DNA from: Fervidibacter canadensis
GTDB taxonomy: Bacteria; Armatimonadota; Fervidibacteria; Fervidibacterales; Fervidibacteraceae
DNA: 64,000 bases
Assembly: GCA_041446545.1 (NCBI GenBank)
Contig: JBGOEJ010000005.1
Location: 62,001 to 126,000, forward strand
Reading direction: 5' to 3'
Shown here piece by piece: positions 25,807-34,835 of this stretch. Position 1 is the stretch's first letter. Every line of letters starts with the position of its first letter. The position numbers and the translations under genes were made by a program. The notes beneath the pieces are model-generated. The model was not told the DNA's origin. It was given only the letters and a program-made list of their open reading frames with translations, and searched no databases.

Positions 25807-26909
25807 GGGATGACGAAGAATGGCAACAGCAAGTGCGTCAGCGATTGTTGGCATGGTTTGAAAAGCATCGCCGCCCTTTGCCCTGGCGTCAAACTCGCAA
25901 CCCTTATGCCATCTTGGTCAGCGAAATCTTGCTGCAGCAAACGACGGTGGAAGCCGCCCGACCTTTCTTTGAGCGTTTCCTCCAACGCTTCCCGACTATT
26001 CACGATTTGGCGAAGGCGTCACTGGACGAAGTCTTGCAAGTTTGGGCGGGCATCGGCTATTACGCTCGTGCCCGACATTTGCACGAGGCGGCGAAGCGCA
26101 TCGTGGAAGAGTTCGGCGGTCACATCCCCAGCGACTTTGAGACCTTGTTGCAATTGCCCGGCATCGGGCGCTATACAGCGGGTGCTATCGCCAGCATCGC
26201 TTTTGGCAAGCGGGTGCCCGCCTTAGACACCAACGCCATCCGCGTCCTTTCCCGCTTGCTGGGTTGGCGCGGTGACCCCAAAAGCACAACCTTTCAAAAG
26301 CGTTTGTGGGACGCGGCGACGGCGTTGCTCCCCGATGAAGCACCGGGTGAGTTCAATCAAGCCCTGATGGATTTGGCAGCGTTGATTTGTTTGCCTGAAG
26401 CACCCGAATGCCCTCTTTGCCCCTTGCAACCCCTTTGCGCTGCCGCTGCGTCGGGTGTCCCAGAGCAATTTCCCACATTGCCCCAAAGACGGCGATGGCG
26501 CAAACGGCGCGAGGTAGCCTGCGTCATTTGGCGCGAAGGATACTTGCTCGTCGCCCAGCGCGCTGAAGGTTGGTGGCAAGGCTTATGGGAGTGCCCGCGT
26601 GGAGAGATGCTGCCCGACGAATCACCCCTAAATGCCGCCGAACGCCTCGCCTCTGAGCGGCTGGGTTTGACCGTGACAGCACAAGCCATCTTGACGACCC
26701 TCACGCACACCGTCACCGTCCACCGCATCACTTTGACGGCTGTGGAGTGTCGCTATCTTTCAGGTGAATTGCGGTTGCAAGGTTACCAAGATGCCCGATG
26801 GCTGCCGTTGGAGGAAGCCCAACGATTGCCTTCACCCTCGCCGCAAAAGGACTTGCTCGCCTTCCTAACCCACCAACGGCGTCTCGGACGACAAGCCAGT
26901 TTGTTCTGA
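25803..26909 (+). CDS. mutY: A/G-specific adenine DNA glycosylase
   Basis: MutY removes adenine mispaired with 8-oxoguanine. The 368-residue product has RRPLPWRQTRNPYAILVSEI with the catalytic Glu in VSEILLQQTTV, a helix-hairpin-helix LPGIGRYTAGAI, catalytic Asp in PALDTNAIRVL and the [4Fe-4S] ligands CLPEAPECPLCPLQPLC. The C-terminal NUDIX-like domain (about 225-350), for 8-oxoG recognition, contains QGLWECPRGEM. The GTG at 25803 overlaps the surE stop; an upstream TTG (25782) is the alternative. It ends the serA-retropepsin-surE-mutY run. Confidence 0.92.
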   Translation: MRDDEEWQQQVRQRLLAWFEKHRRPLPWRQTRNPYAILVSEILLQQTTVEAARPFFERFLQRFPTIHDLAKASLDEVLQVWAGIGYYARARHLHEAAKRIVEEFGGHIPSDFETLLQLPGIGRYTAGAIASIAFGKRVPALDTNAIRVLSRLLGWRGDPKSTTFQKRLWDAATALLPDEAPGEFNQALMDLAALICLPEAPECPLCPLQPLCAAAASGVPEQFPTLPQRRRWRKRREVACVIWREGYLLVAQRAEGWWQGLWECPRGEMLPDESPLNAAERLASERLGLTVTAQAILTTLTHTVTVHRITLTAVECRYLSGELRLQGYQDARWLPLEEAQRLPSPSPQKDLLAFLTHQRRLGRQASLF

Positions 26910-26913
26910 GCCG

Positions 26914-27663
26914 TCACGCAAGGAAGGATGCCAGAAGTTGGGCGATTTCATTAAACAGGCGGATGATGTCGCTCACCAGTTGCTGGAAGAAGCGCTCTAC
27001 ATCGCCCAGCGTGATGTTGCGCAACAGCCAATCAATGGCGGGCGAGAGAACACCGACAGCAGCCACCAAAAGTCCCAACACCATCGCGTTGAATGCCAGA
27101 AAGCCGATAGCCCCCAAAATCGCCCGCCCGATGCCTGCGCCCAACCAGAGAGCAAAAGCGACGGCAGCAACCTTGACGCCTACAGCAATCCAGTCCAACG
27201 CTTGCCGCTTTCGTCCCCGCACATCAGCGAAACCCACTTCAATCGGTCGCCCGTTACGGGTGATCAATCGCCCCGCATCGTCCACCATTTGAACGGACGG
27301 CAAAGGTCTTTTCCAACCCCAGACCAAATTCACCGCTTCCCCCGTTGACTCCCGAAGGACGCTCAAATGGCGGTAATTGACAACCCCATCGGTGCGAAAG
27401 GAAAATGCCAACACTTCTGTCCGTCCACCGATAGGCACACCAATTCGCAGGGTCGTGCCGGGGTTTTCCGCCAACGCTTTTAGCCGAGAAAATTGGGACT
27501 GAACCAGTGACGCCAATTCTTCGTCTCTGCCTGTCAGCACCAAGTCGGGTCGGACGGCATCCTGAAGATTGACCGAGACACCACCATCACCGCAGCCAAC
27601 CAGAGGGGCGAAGAGGCTGGAAGCGACGAGACCGACAAACCGACGGCGCGTCCAACATCGCAT
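26914..27663 (-). CDS. Predicted lipoprotein with C-terminal membrane helices
   Basis: The 249-residue product starts MRCWTRRRFVGLVASS and reaches a lipobox at LVGC (Cys24); the twin-arginine RRRF suggests possible Tat export. A soluble beta-rich region follows (about 30-150). Two hydrophobic helices come next (VKVAAVAFALWLGAGIG and ILGAIGFLAFNAMVLGLLVA), then an amphipathic tail. GGGAGGG precedes ATG 27663; the longer open frame upstream lacks such a signal. I recognise no family. It is convergent with mutY and divergent from the GHMP kinase gene. Confidence 0.55.
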   Translation of the reverse strand: MRCWTRRRFVGLVASSLFAPLVGCGDGGVSVNLQDAVRPDLVLTGRDEELASLVQSQFSRLKALAENPGTTLRIGVPIGGRTEVLAFSFRTDGVVNYRHLSVLRESTGEAVNLVWGWKRPLPSVQMVDDAGRLITRNGRPIEVGFADVRGRKRQALDWIAVGVKVAAVAFALWLGAGIGRAILGAIGFLAFNAMVLGLLVAAVGVLSPAIDWLLRNITLGDVERFFQQLVSDIIRLFNEIAQLLASFLA

Positions 27664-27819
27664 TGCAACATCCCTCCCAAAAGACTTTGGCTTGATGCCC
27701 CAATCCACAAGACATTTCCCGTCCCAAAATCGTCGGGCGTAATTATGACGCTGACCGCAAAAGGCGACGAAGCATGTGCCAAGATGTTGGCGACCGAATC
27801 TTTTCGGGAGGCGATGCCG

Positions 27820-28893
27820 ATGAGGCGCTGGCAAGGGCGAGCGCCAGGGCGGTTGTGCCTTTTCGGCGAACATCAGGACTACTTGGGCTTACCCGTTATC
27901 GCTGTCGCCATCAACTTGTTCATCCACATGGATGTCAGCGAGCGAGACGACAGATTGCTGTTCGTTCGGATGCCCGACATCGGCGAGACGGAAACGATTG
28001 ACCTTGACCGACCCATCGTTTACGAGCGACCCCGCCAGTATTTGCGATCGGGCGTAAAAGTTTTACGGGATTTGGGTTACGAGTTGCCGCACGGGCTAAC
28101 GGTGACGGTTCAAGGCGACATTCCCGTCAATGCAGGCACTGCCAGTTCCTCGGCCTTCGTCGTCGCATGGCTGAAGTTGCTGCTGACCGTTTGCGACGCA
28201 CCCGAAGGCGACAACCCTGAAACGCTGGCGCGCTTGGCACACAAGGCAGAAGTCGTGGAGTTCGGTGAACCGGGCGGGATGATGGATCACTTTGCTGCTG
28301 CTTTTGGAGGCGCTATCTTCGTGGACACTCAACCGCCTTTCCGTTGCGAGCGGTTGCCCGTGTCGTTGGACGGGTTTGTGCTGGGCGACACCTTAGAGCG
28401 CAAGCAAACCCTTGAGGTGCTGCGACAGGCGAAAGAGCAAGCGTTGGAGGCTTTTCGGCAAATCAAAGCGCGCCACCCCGACTTTGACCTTCACCTCACG
28501 CCAACCGAACAAGCGATGGCGTATGCCGAGGAGTTGCCCGAACCGCTGAAAAGCAAAGCCATCGCCCACATCCACGACCGTGATTTGTGCCGACGAGCCT
28601 ACGAGATGCTGAGGCAGGGTAGGGGAGAGGCAGAGCAGTTGGGAGCGATGTTGACGGAGCACCATCGTTGGCTGCAAGTGTTAGGCGTCTCCACGCCCAA
28701 ACTGGATGCGTTGGTGGACGCCGCATTGCAAGCAGGGGCATTGGGAGCGAAACTGAACGGCTCAGGCGGCGGCGGTTGCATGTTTGCCTTCGCACCCAAC
28801 CGCCAAAAGGAAATCGCCGAAGCCATTGAGCGGGCAGGCGGCAAAGCCTTCATCGTGGCGATGGCGGAAGGGGCGACAGCGACGCTAAAGTAA
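27820..28893 (+). CDS. GHMP-family sugar kinase (galactokinase-like)
   Basis: The 357-residue product carries the three GHMP kinase motifs: RAPGRLCLFGEHQDYLG at the N-terminus (the galactokinase GE/DH block), NAGTASSSAFVVAWL for ATP binding, and AKLNGSGGGGCMFAF near the C-terminus. The GEPGGMMDHFAAAFGG segment holds the likely catalytic Asp. GGGAGGCG spaces best to ATG 27820, with 27814 possible. The next gene encodes a sugar nucleotidyltransferase, so the pair probably activates a sugar to a nucleotide form, via a C1 phosphate. The exact sugar cannot be told. Confidence 0.85.
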   Translation: MRRWQGRAPGRLCLFGEHQDYLGLPVIAVAINLFIHMDVSERDDRLLFVRMPDIGETETIDLDRPIVYERPRQYLRSGVKVLRDLGYELPHGLTVTVQGDIPVNAGTASSSAFVVAWLKLLLTVCDAPEGDNPETLARLAHKAEVVEFGEPGGMMDHFAAAFGGAIFVDTQPPFRCERLPVSLDGFVLGDTLERKQTLEVLRQAKEQALEAFRQIKARHPDFDLHLTPTEQAMAYAEELPEPLKSKAIAHIHDRDLCRRAYEMLRQGRGEAEQLGAMLTEHHRWLQVLGVSTPKLDALVDAALQAGALGAKLNGSGGGGCMFAFAPNRQKEIAEAIERAGGKAFIVAMAEGATATLK

Positions 28894-28955
28894 GCCAAGT
28901 GAAACGGACTTTGCGGTCTCGGATGCCTTCAAGCGGTAAGGCAAGGTGAAAGGCG

Positions 28956-29684
28956 ATGGGACGAAAAGGCGTTATCTTGGCGGCGGGACAAGGGACACGG
29001 TTGCGCCCGTTGACGGAGCGGACACCGAAGCCCCTCGTTGAAATCGGTGGGCGTCCCTTTCTGGCTTACCTTTTGGAACGCTTCCGCTATGCAGGCTGCG
29101 AGGAAGTGTTGTTGGTCGTCGGGCATTTGGGTGACCAAATCGTGCGCCGATGCGGCGAGAAGGCTTTCGGCATGCGGTTGCGCTATGCGTGGCAACCCAT
29201 CCCCGAAGGGACGGCGAAAGCGTTGCTGTTAGCAGAAGAGTTTGTCGGCGACGAACCCTTTTTGATGAGTTGGGGCGACATCGTGGCAGCGCCCGAAAAT
29301 TACACGGCTCTTTGGGAACGCTATCAACAGGGCGATTGTGTGATGGTTATGCTGGTCAATTGGATGGACGATGTGTCGGCGGGCGCCGATGTGACTTTGG
29401 ACGGCGAGCGAGTCGTTGCCATCGTGGAGAAGCCACCAAATCCGAAGGCGGGTTGGAACCAAGCAGGCATCTTCGTCATCGCCCCCCGCATCTTCCCCTA
29501 CCTTCGGCAAATTCAACCATCGCCTCGCGGCGAATATGAGTTCACCGATGCCGTTCGGTTGATGGTGCAAGCGGATGAGAAAGTGGTCGCTTTGCCCGTG
29601 CAAGGTTACCGTTACGAGTTGGGCACTTTAGAGCAATTGCGGGTGCTGGAACAAGTCGCCCATCAATTGACTTTGCGCCCATGA
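28956..29684 (+). CDS. Sugar-1-phosphate nucleotidyltransferase
   Basis: The 242-residue product is a single nucleotidyltransferase domain without a hexapeptide tail. Its N-terminal signature is GVILAAGQGTRLRPLTERTP followed by KPLVEIGGRPF; a metal-binding MSWGDIV takes the place of the usual D-x-D, and VAIVEKPPNPKAGWNQAGIF follows. It likely couples NTP and sugar-1-phosphate. The GHMP kinase just upstream is the probable supplier of its substrate. The gene precedes the cytochrome island and is unlikely to be part of it. Confidence 0.87.
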   Translation: MGRKGVILAAGQGTRLRPLTERTPKPLVEIGGRPFLAYLLERFRYAGCEEVLLVVGHLGDQIVRRCGEKAFGMRLRYAWQPIPEGTAKALLLAEEFVGDEPFLMSWGDIVAAPENYTALWERYQQGDCVMVMLVNWMDDVSAGADVTLDGERVVAIVEKPPNPKAGWNQAGIFVIAPRIFPYLRQIQPSPRGEYEFTDAVRLMVQADEKVVALPVQGYRYELGTLEQLRVLEQVAHQLTLRP

Positions 29685-29771
29685 CCTTGCGCGTATGCCA
29701 TGAGGGCGCAACACAAAAAGCCTTCCTGCTGGAATGCCTCACAGTCACGGCAGAAGGGACGGAGAACGCCC

Positions 29772-31148
29772 ATGCGCCGACGCCATTGGCGAGGCTTATC
29801 AAGCATGTTGCCGCTGATGACGGTTACCTTGTTGACGATGTGGGGCGTTGCAATGCTTCGCCGCCACGCTCCGGCGTCCCGTCCCGTGCCCGCCTTGCGA
29901 GGCGAGGCAGTGTTTTTGCGGGAGCGTTGTTACACCTGCCACACCATCAATGGTCAAGGCGTGGCGCTGAAAGGGGCATGGGTGGAGTTGACCCAGTTCA
30001 GTGACCGACCTGTCGCCGAATTGGTCGCTTTTTTGCGGGAGAAGCGAGTTCGCCCCAGCGGAGAGCGTTCCATCATGCCGTCTTACGCCCACTTGTCCGA
30101 GGGCGATTTGCTGGCTTTGGCACACTTCATCCGCCGCCTTTCACCTCACTCAAAGATGCCTACCATCTGGCAAGGGGAACCACAGCGCCCTAACTGGCAC
30201 CAGCGGGATGACTTCATCCTCACGCACGGCAAAGATATGGAGCGTAATCCCGACCTTTGTTGGCAGTGCCATCGTCAATGGGACGGGAAAGATTTGGGCT
30301 TGCGCTTCTGTCAAGGTTGCCATCAGACACGGTTGCCTGAGTCGCATCTGCGCCCTGACTGGTTGAAAACCCATGTGGTGCTGGCAAAGGACGAGCAAGG
30401 GTTGCCCCAAAAGGGTGAGCCCCACTGGCTGCGGAGAAACCGTGTCTGCATGGCGTGTCACACCGATGCCGTCAGCACCTCCCTCAGTTGCAACGGTTGC
30501 CACGAGAAACTTTGGCATCGGGATGAGCGTGGCAAGTTGGACGAATGGGTGGCGGTGACGCACGGCATCAAGTGGCATCAATGGCGACAAACTTGCGCTC
30601 GTTGCCACACGCAGCAAGCACAGGAATGTGACGCTTGTCACGGCACGGCAATGCCCCACCCACCGAATTGGTTGCAGCGCGCTCGTCATCGGGTCGGTGT
30701 CGCCGATGACGCCCATGAGCGGGAAGGGAGCGCTAACCCCCATCTTTGCCTTAAGTGTCATGCGTTACAAGCCGATCCTTTGGGCGATGGTCGGGCAGAA
30801 CAGGTTGGTTGCGATGAATGTCACTGGCGAAAGCGTCCTGAGTGGCGACAGTTGTTCGGGGCGCGCCCCGAAGACCACACGCTTGATTGGCGGCAGCGCC
30901 ATGCGACGCTTGCTCGCGGTCAAGAGGGGCGATGCCAGTTGTGCCATCACGGTCTAAAAGGGTTGGTCGGCACCGACAGTTGCTTCCAGTGCCACCAGAC
31001 GGAGATGCCTCACCCGCCCGATTGGGCGTTGCGAGCGCATGGATCGTTCACGCAACAAAAGGGCAAGCGCACTTGTTTTGCGATGTGCCACCAACCCGAC
31101 CATTGCACTAAGTGCCACTTGCCCGAAGAATTGGCGCGGATGCGCTGA
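29772..31148 (+). CDS. Exported 13-haem c-type cytochrome with N-terminal monohaem domain
   Basis: The 458-residue product has an N-terminal membrane or signal helix (LPLMTVTLLTMWGVAML). A class I cytochrome c domain follows, with RCYTCHTINGQG and a MPSY Met-ligand motif. The long remainder has eleven more CXXCH sites (such as CWQCH, CQGCH, CMACH, CDECH, CTKCH) and one CX3CH (CFAMCH). It should sit in the periplasm, membrane-tethered, and carry electrons. It is the first cytochrome of the island, followed by isocitrate dehydrogenase after about 110 bases. I chose ATG 29772 over an upstream in-frame start for its fit with the signal sequence. Confidence 0.8.
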   Translation: MRRRHWRGLSSMLPLMTVTLLTMWGVAMLRRHAPASRPVPALRGEAVFLRERCYTCHTINGQGVALKGAWVELTQFSDRPVAELVAFLREKRVRPSGERSIMPSYAHLSEGDLLALAHFIRRLSPHSKMPTIWQGEPQRPNWHQRDDFILTHGKDMERNPDLCWQCHRQWDGKDLGLRFCQGCHQTRLPESHLRPDWLKTHVVLAKDEQGLPQKGEPHWLRRNRVCMACHTDAVSTSLSCNGCHEKLWHRDERGKLDEWVAVTHGIKWHQWRQTCARCHTQQAQECDACHGTAMPHPPNWLQRARHRVGVADDAHEREGSANPHLCLKCHALQADPLGDGRAEQVGCDECHWRKRPEWRQLFGARPEDHTLDWRQRHATLARGQEGRCQLCHHGLKGLVGTDSCFQCHQTEMPHPPDWALRAHGSFTQQKGKRTCFAMCHQPDHCTKCHLPEELARMR

Positions 31149-31259
31149 GCGACAAAAGCGTTGCGGTGACTTTGATGCTACAATGGACACCGCCCTGAGA
31201 GCCACTGTCGTCAAGTCTTCGCTCAGGCTTTGCAAGGGCGACAAGGAGGTGGAGCAACC

Positions 31260-32723
31260 ATGCCCTATATCACGGAATCGGGGAAAAAGTTGATCACGGT
31301 GATTCCAGGCGATGGAGTGGGACCAGAATGCATCGGCGCTGCCTTGCGCATCTTGGAAGCGGTGGGAGCGCCGATTGAATGGGAGATTCGGGAAGCGGGC
31401 GCCAGCGCGTTCAAGCGAGGCATAGAAAGCGGGGTGCCACCAGAAACAATTGAGTCCATCCGAAAAACGAGGGTCGTTTTGAAAGGACCGCTGGAAACAC
31501 CTGTCGGTTACGGCGAAAAGAGCGCCAATGTCACCTTGCGCAAACTGTTTGAGACTTACGCCAATGTGCGCCCGGTGCGGGAGATGCCCAATGTGCCTAC
31601 CCCTTACAGCGGGCGAGGCATTGACTTGGTGATCGTGCGGGAGAATGTGGAAGACCTTTACGCAGCAATTGAGCACATGCAAACGCCGGGCGTGGCACAG
31701 GCACTCAAACTCATCTCCCGCAAGGGCTGTGAAAAAGTCGTGCGGTTTGCCTTTGAACTGGCGCGGGCGGAAGGGCGCAAAAAGGTCCACTGCGCCACCA
31801 AAGCGAACATCATGAAACTCACTGAGGGGCTGCTCAAACGCACTTTTGAAGAGATTGCCCCTGAATACCCTGATATTGAAGCCCACCACATCATCGTGGA
31901 CAACTGTGCCCACCAACTGGTCAAACGCCCCGAACAGTTTGAGGTGATCGTCACCACCAACATGAACGGGGACATCTTGAGCGACCTGGCTTCAGCGTTG
32001 ATCGGTGGATTGGGCTTTGCACCGTCCGCCAACATCGGCAATGAGGTCGCCATCTTTGAGGCGGTGCATGGCTCTGCCCCCAAGTATGCGGGCAAAAATG
32101 TCATCAACCCGACGGCGGTGATCTTGTCGGCGGTGATGATGCTGCGCTACTTAGGGGAGTTTGAGGCAGCCGCCACCATAGAGAACGCCGTCCTTTACAC
32201 CCTAGAAGAAGGCAAGGTGCGCACGGGCGATGTCGTCGGTTACGACCGAGGTAACACGACGACGGAATACACCGACGCCATCATCGCTAACTTGGGTAAG
32301 AAACCGTCCACCACTTTCGTGCGCCAATATCGCCCCATCAAATTGCCCGAAGTGTCCCCTTCCCCTGTTGCGGTGCAGGTGAAGACGCGGCGCGTGGTAG
32401 GGGTGGATGTGTTCGTGGAGTCGGAGTTGATGCCTGAACCGTTGGGGCGGTTGCTGGAATCGCTCGTCGCCGATTCACCCTTCTACTTGAAGATGATCTC
32501 CAACCGAGGAACAAAGGTCTATCCGCCCACTGGTGCTATCACCGATGTCGTGGATCACTATCGCTGCCGATTTTTGCTGCGCGATGAGAGGGGCGATGCA
32601 AGCGACGAGCAGATTCTGGAATTGGTGCGGCGCATCGGTAGCCGCTTGCGCTGGATGCACTTGGAGAAACTCAACGAGTTTGACGGTGCCCCTGGCTTCA
32701 CTAAAGCGCAAGGCGAGGATTAA
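31260..32723 (+). CDS. icd: NADP-type isocitrate dehydrogenase, Thermus-like with C-terminal extension
   Basis: This TCA-cycle enzyme oxidises isocitrate to 2-oxoglutarate. The 487-residue product has VIPGDGVGPECIGAALRIL, KSANVTLRKLFETYANVRP, the RENVEDLYAAIEH loop, NMNGDILSDLASALIGGLG and HGSAPKYAGKNVINPTAV; Lys-Tyr in that last motif suggests NADP. An extra domain of about 130 residues follows from about 355, as in Thermus isocitrate dehydrogenase. GGAGGTG precedes ATG 31260. It lies between two cytochrome genes, but its own gap upstream suggests separate transcription. Confidence 0.88.
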   Translation: MPYITESGKKLITVIPGDGVGPECIGAALRILEAVGAPIEWEIREAGASAFKRGIESGVPPETIESIRKTRVVLKGPLETPVGYGEKSANVTLRKLFETYANVRPVREMPNVPTPYSGRGIDLVIVRENVEDLYAAIEHMQTPGVAQALKLISRKGCEKVVRFAFELARAEGRKKVHCATKANIMKLTEGLLKRTFEEIAPEYPDIEAHHIIVDNCAHQLVKRPEQFEVIVTTNMNGDILSDLASALIGGLGFAPSANIGNEVAIFEAVHGSAPKYAGKNVINPTAVILSAVMMLRYLGEFEAAATIENAVLYTLEEGKVRTGDVVGYDRGNTTTEYTDAIIANLGKKPSTTFVRQYRPIKLPEVSPSPVAVQVKTRRVVGVDVFVESELMPEPLGRLLESLVADSPFYLKMISNRGTKVYPPTGAITDVVDHYRCRFLLRDERGDASDEQILELVRRIGSRLRWMHLEKLNEFDGAPGFTKAQGED

Positions 32724-32788
32724 GGCAATCGCTCCTTGACCCTTGGGTTGGGAGGGCGGCTACTGCCCACTGAAGGAGTGTGACGGAA

Positions 32789-34792
32789 ATGGGTTGGAGG
32801 GTTCTTTGGGTGGGCGTGTCGTTGTCGCTGCTGGCGGCAAGCGGTTTCGCCCAAGAGATGGGGCGATTGCGGGGGACGGTGAAAAATGCGAAGGGCGAAC
32901 CGATTGCGTTGGAAGTCGTCACGGCGACCCATTTGGCGACGGGCAAAGTTATGCGCGCCCTCACCTACAAGGATGGCACTTACCTTTTCCCGTCCTTAAC
33001 GCCGGGCATCTGGCGGTTAGAGGTCAATGTGCGGGATTACTTTCGGGCGAAGCGGGACGGCGTTTTGATCGTGGCAGGCAAGGAAGCCGTCGTGGATTTC
33101 GTCCTCTACCCACTCGTCCAAATCCCTACTGACCGACCGTTGGGTCATGCTGGTCCGTCTCCTCTGGCGGCGCCGACCCCTGAGCAAGACTTTGCGCCCA
33201 TCCCCGACCGATGGCGGCTGGGCTTTCCCGACATCCGCCGCTATTTTGACCGCCCTGGTGAAATCCCTTACTTGCGTGGGCATCCGAAAAACCCTTATCG
33301 GCAAAATGTCCTCAAGGGCGACTACCCCCTCTTCGGACAGGATTACTTCGTCAACTTGACGCTGGCATCAGAGACCCTCACGGATGTGCGAAGAGTCCCG
33401 ACGCCCAGCGCTGTCAGCGGGGCGCGGGCGGGCAACATCCCTTTCTTTGGCGAGGGTGAACAGGCTGCCTATTCGCAAACTTTGCGCTTTGGCTTTGACC
33501 TTTACAAGGGCAACCCCGCTTACCGACCCCGCGACTGGTTCTTCCGCGCCGTGCCCGTCGTCAACTTCAACTATGTGGCGACCCGCGAGAACAATGTCGT
33601 AGATGTGGATGTTCGGCGCGGACAGACGCGCTTTGACACCCACTTCAGCGTGGATGATTTGTTCGCCGAGAAGCGGTTGATGCGTTTGAGCCCCTACTAC
33701 GACTTTGCCAGTTTGCGAGCGGGCGTTCAGGGCTTCAACGCCGACTTTCGGGGCTTTCTGTTCGTGGACAACGAACCTGGTCTTCGCCTTTTCGGCAACG
33801 ACAAAGCCAACCGCTACCAGTTCAACCTTGCCTTCTTTCCGATGCTGGAAAAGGACACCAACAGTGGGCTCAATCGGCTCTTTCGGACGCGGCGCCAGAC
33901 GGTGGCTTTGTTGAACCTTTATCGGCAGGATTTTTTGCGCAACGGGTTTGACAGCGCGTTCACCATCGCCCACAACCGCGACCGACCCGCCATCGTCTAC
34001 GACGACAACGGCTTCCTTGTCCGACCGACGCCCATCGGCTTCGTCGTGCCCGTTCAGGGCATCCCGCACCCGCAAAGTTTGCGGGTGTGGTATTTGGGTT
34101 GGGCGGGCAACGGGCATATTGACCGTTGGAACATTTCTCACGCCATCTATTGGGCAATGGGCAAGGACGACTTCAACCCTATCGCGGGCAAACGCATTGA
34201 TATCAACGCCTTTTTGGTGGCGGCGGAAGTTTCCTACGACCGCGATTGGCGGCGTTATCGGGCGTCGTTCGTCTTTGCGTCGGGTGACGGCGACCCGACG
34301 GACGATGACGGGCGCGGCTTTGACACCATCGTGGACAACCCCAACTTCGTCGGCGGACCGTTCAGTTTCTGGGTCAGTCAAGGGCTGCGCTTGGCGGGCA
34401 CGGGTGTCGGCTTGGTTCACCCCTTCAGTTTCCTGCCCAACTTGCGCAGTAGCAAGTTGCAAGGGCATGCTAACTTCGTCAACCCAGGGCTGTTGCTCTT
34501 CAACTTGGGCATGGACATTGACTACACGCCCCGAACCCGCTTTTTCGTTAACGCCAACTACTACCGCTTCCATTGCGTCCAACCGCTGGAGTTGGTGCTC
34601 TTTCAAGCGCCCATCCGCCACGACATCGGTTACGAGGTCAACTTCGGTGTCCGCTATCGCCCCCAACTGAACGACAACATCGTCTTCGTCGGCGGCATCG
34701 CTGTGTTTTTTCCCGGTGGCGGCTTTCGCGACATTTACGAACGGCGCAAAGTCCTGTTCTCCTTCTTCGGCGGCTTAACGCTGGCGTATTGA
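32789..34792 (+). CDS. Predicted outer-membrane beta-barrel with N-terminal carboxypeptidase-regulatory-like domain
   Basis: The 667-residue product has a signal peptide (MGWRVLWVGVSLSLLAASGF, cut near AQE), then a carboxypeptidase-regulatory-like or SdrD-like fold (RLRGTVKNAKGEPIALEVV to about residue 110). The rest is rich in alternating aromatic and polar strands (for example YQFNLAFFPML, HDIGYEVNFGVRYRP) and ends LFSFFGGLTLAY, with an aromatic near the C-terminus as in outer-membrane barrels. AAGGAG spaces to ATG 32789. The decahaem-LVIVD gene starts 43 bases later, suggesting a barrel-cytochrome pair. No family name can be given. Confidence 0.65.
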   Translation: MGWRVLWVGVSLSLLAASGFAQEMGRLRGTVKNAKGEPIALEVVTATHLATGKVMRALTYKDGTYLFPSLTPGIWRLEVNVRDYFRAKRDGVLIVAGKEAVVDFVLYPLVQIPTDRPLGHAGPSPLAAPTPEQDFAPIPDRWRLGFPDIRRYFDRPGEIPYLRGHPKNPYRQNVLKGDYPLFGQDYFVNLTLASETLTDVRRVPTPSAVSGARAGNIPFFGEGEQAAYSQTLRFGFDLYKGNPAYRPRDWFFRAVPVVNFNYVATRENNVVDVDVRRGQTRFDTHFSVDDLFAEKRLMRLSPYYDFASLRAGVQGFNADFRGFLFVDNEPGLRLFGNDKANRYQFNLAFFPMLEKDTNSGLNRLFRTRRQTVALLNLYRQDFLRNGFDSAFTIAHNRDRPAIVYDDNGFLVRPTPIGFVVPVQGIPHPQSLRVWYLGWAGNGHIDRWNISHAIYWAMGKDDFNPIAGKRIDINAFLVAAEVSYDRDWRRYRASFVFASGDGDPTDDDGRGFDTIVDNPNFVGGPFSFWVSQGLRLAGTGVGLVHPFSFLPNLRSSKLQGHANFVNPGLLLFNLGMDIDYTPRTRFFVNANYYRFHCVQPLELVLFQAPIRHDIGYEVNFGVRYRPQLNDNIVFVGGIAVFFPGGGFRDIYERRKVLFSFFGGLTLAY

Positions 34793-34835
34793 GCGGCAGT
34801 GAAAGGGAAGTGAAAGGGAAAGGAAGGTGAAGGCG

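Noticed and set aside
28983..29000. GGGACAAGGGACACGG in the nucleotidyltransferase gene, like the heptad tracts
   Set aside because: It encodes the conserved GQGTRLRP catalytic loop, so the likeness to GGGACAN heptads is coincidental.
31161..31184. TTGCGG...TACAAT upstream of icd as a promoter
   Set aside because: The TACAAT is good, but the only -35-like hexamer is 12 bases away, too close for a normal spacer.
30954..31916. Minus-strand frame of 320 codons across the 13-haem and icd genes
   Set aside because: It spans two well-supported plus-strand genes and their gap; no motif seen.
33368..34666. Long minus-strand frame (432 codons) inside the beta-barrel gene
   Set aside because: It lies wholly within the clear signal-peptide/barrel gene in antisense, shows no domain or ribosome binding site, and reflects codon bias of the plus-strand gene.
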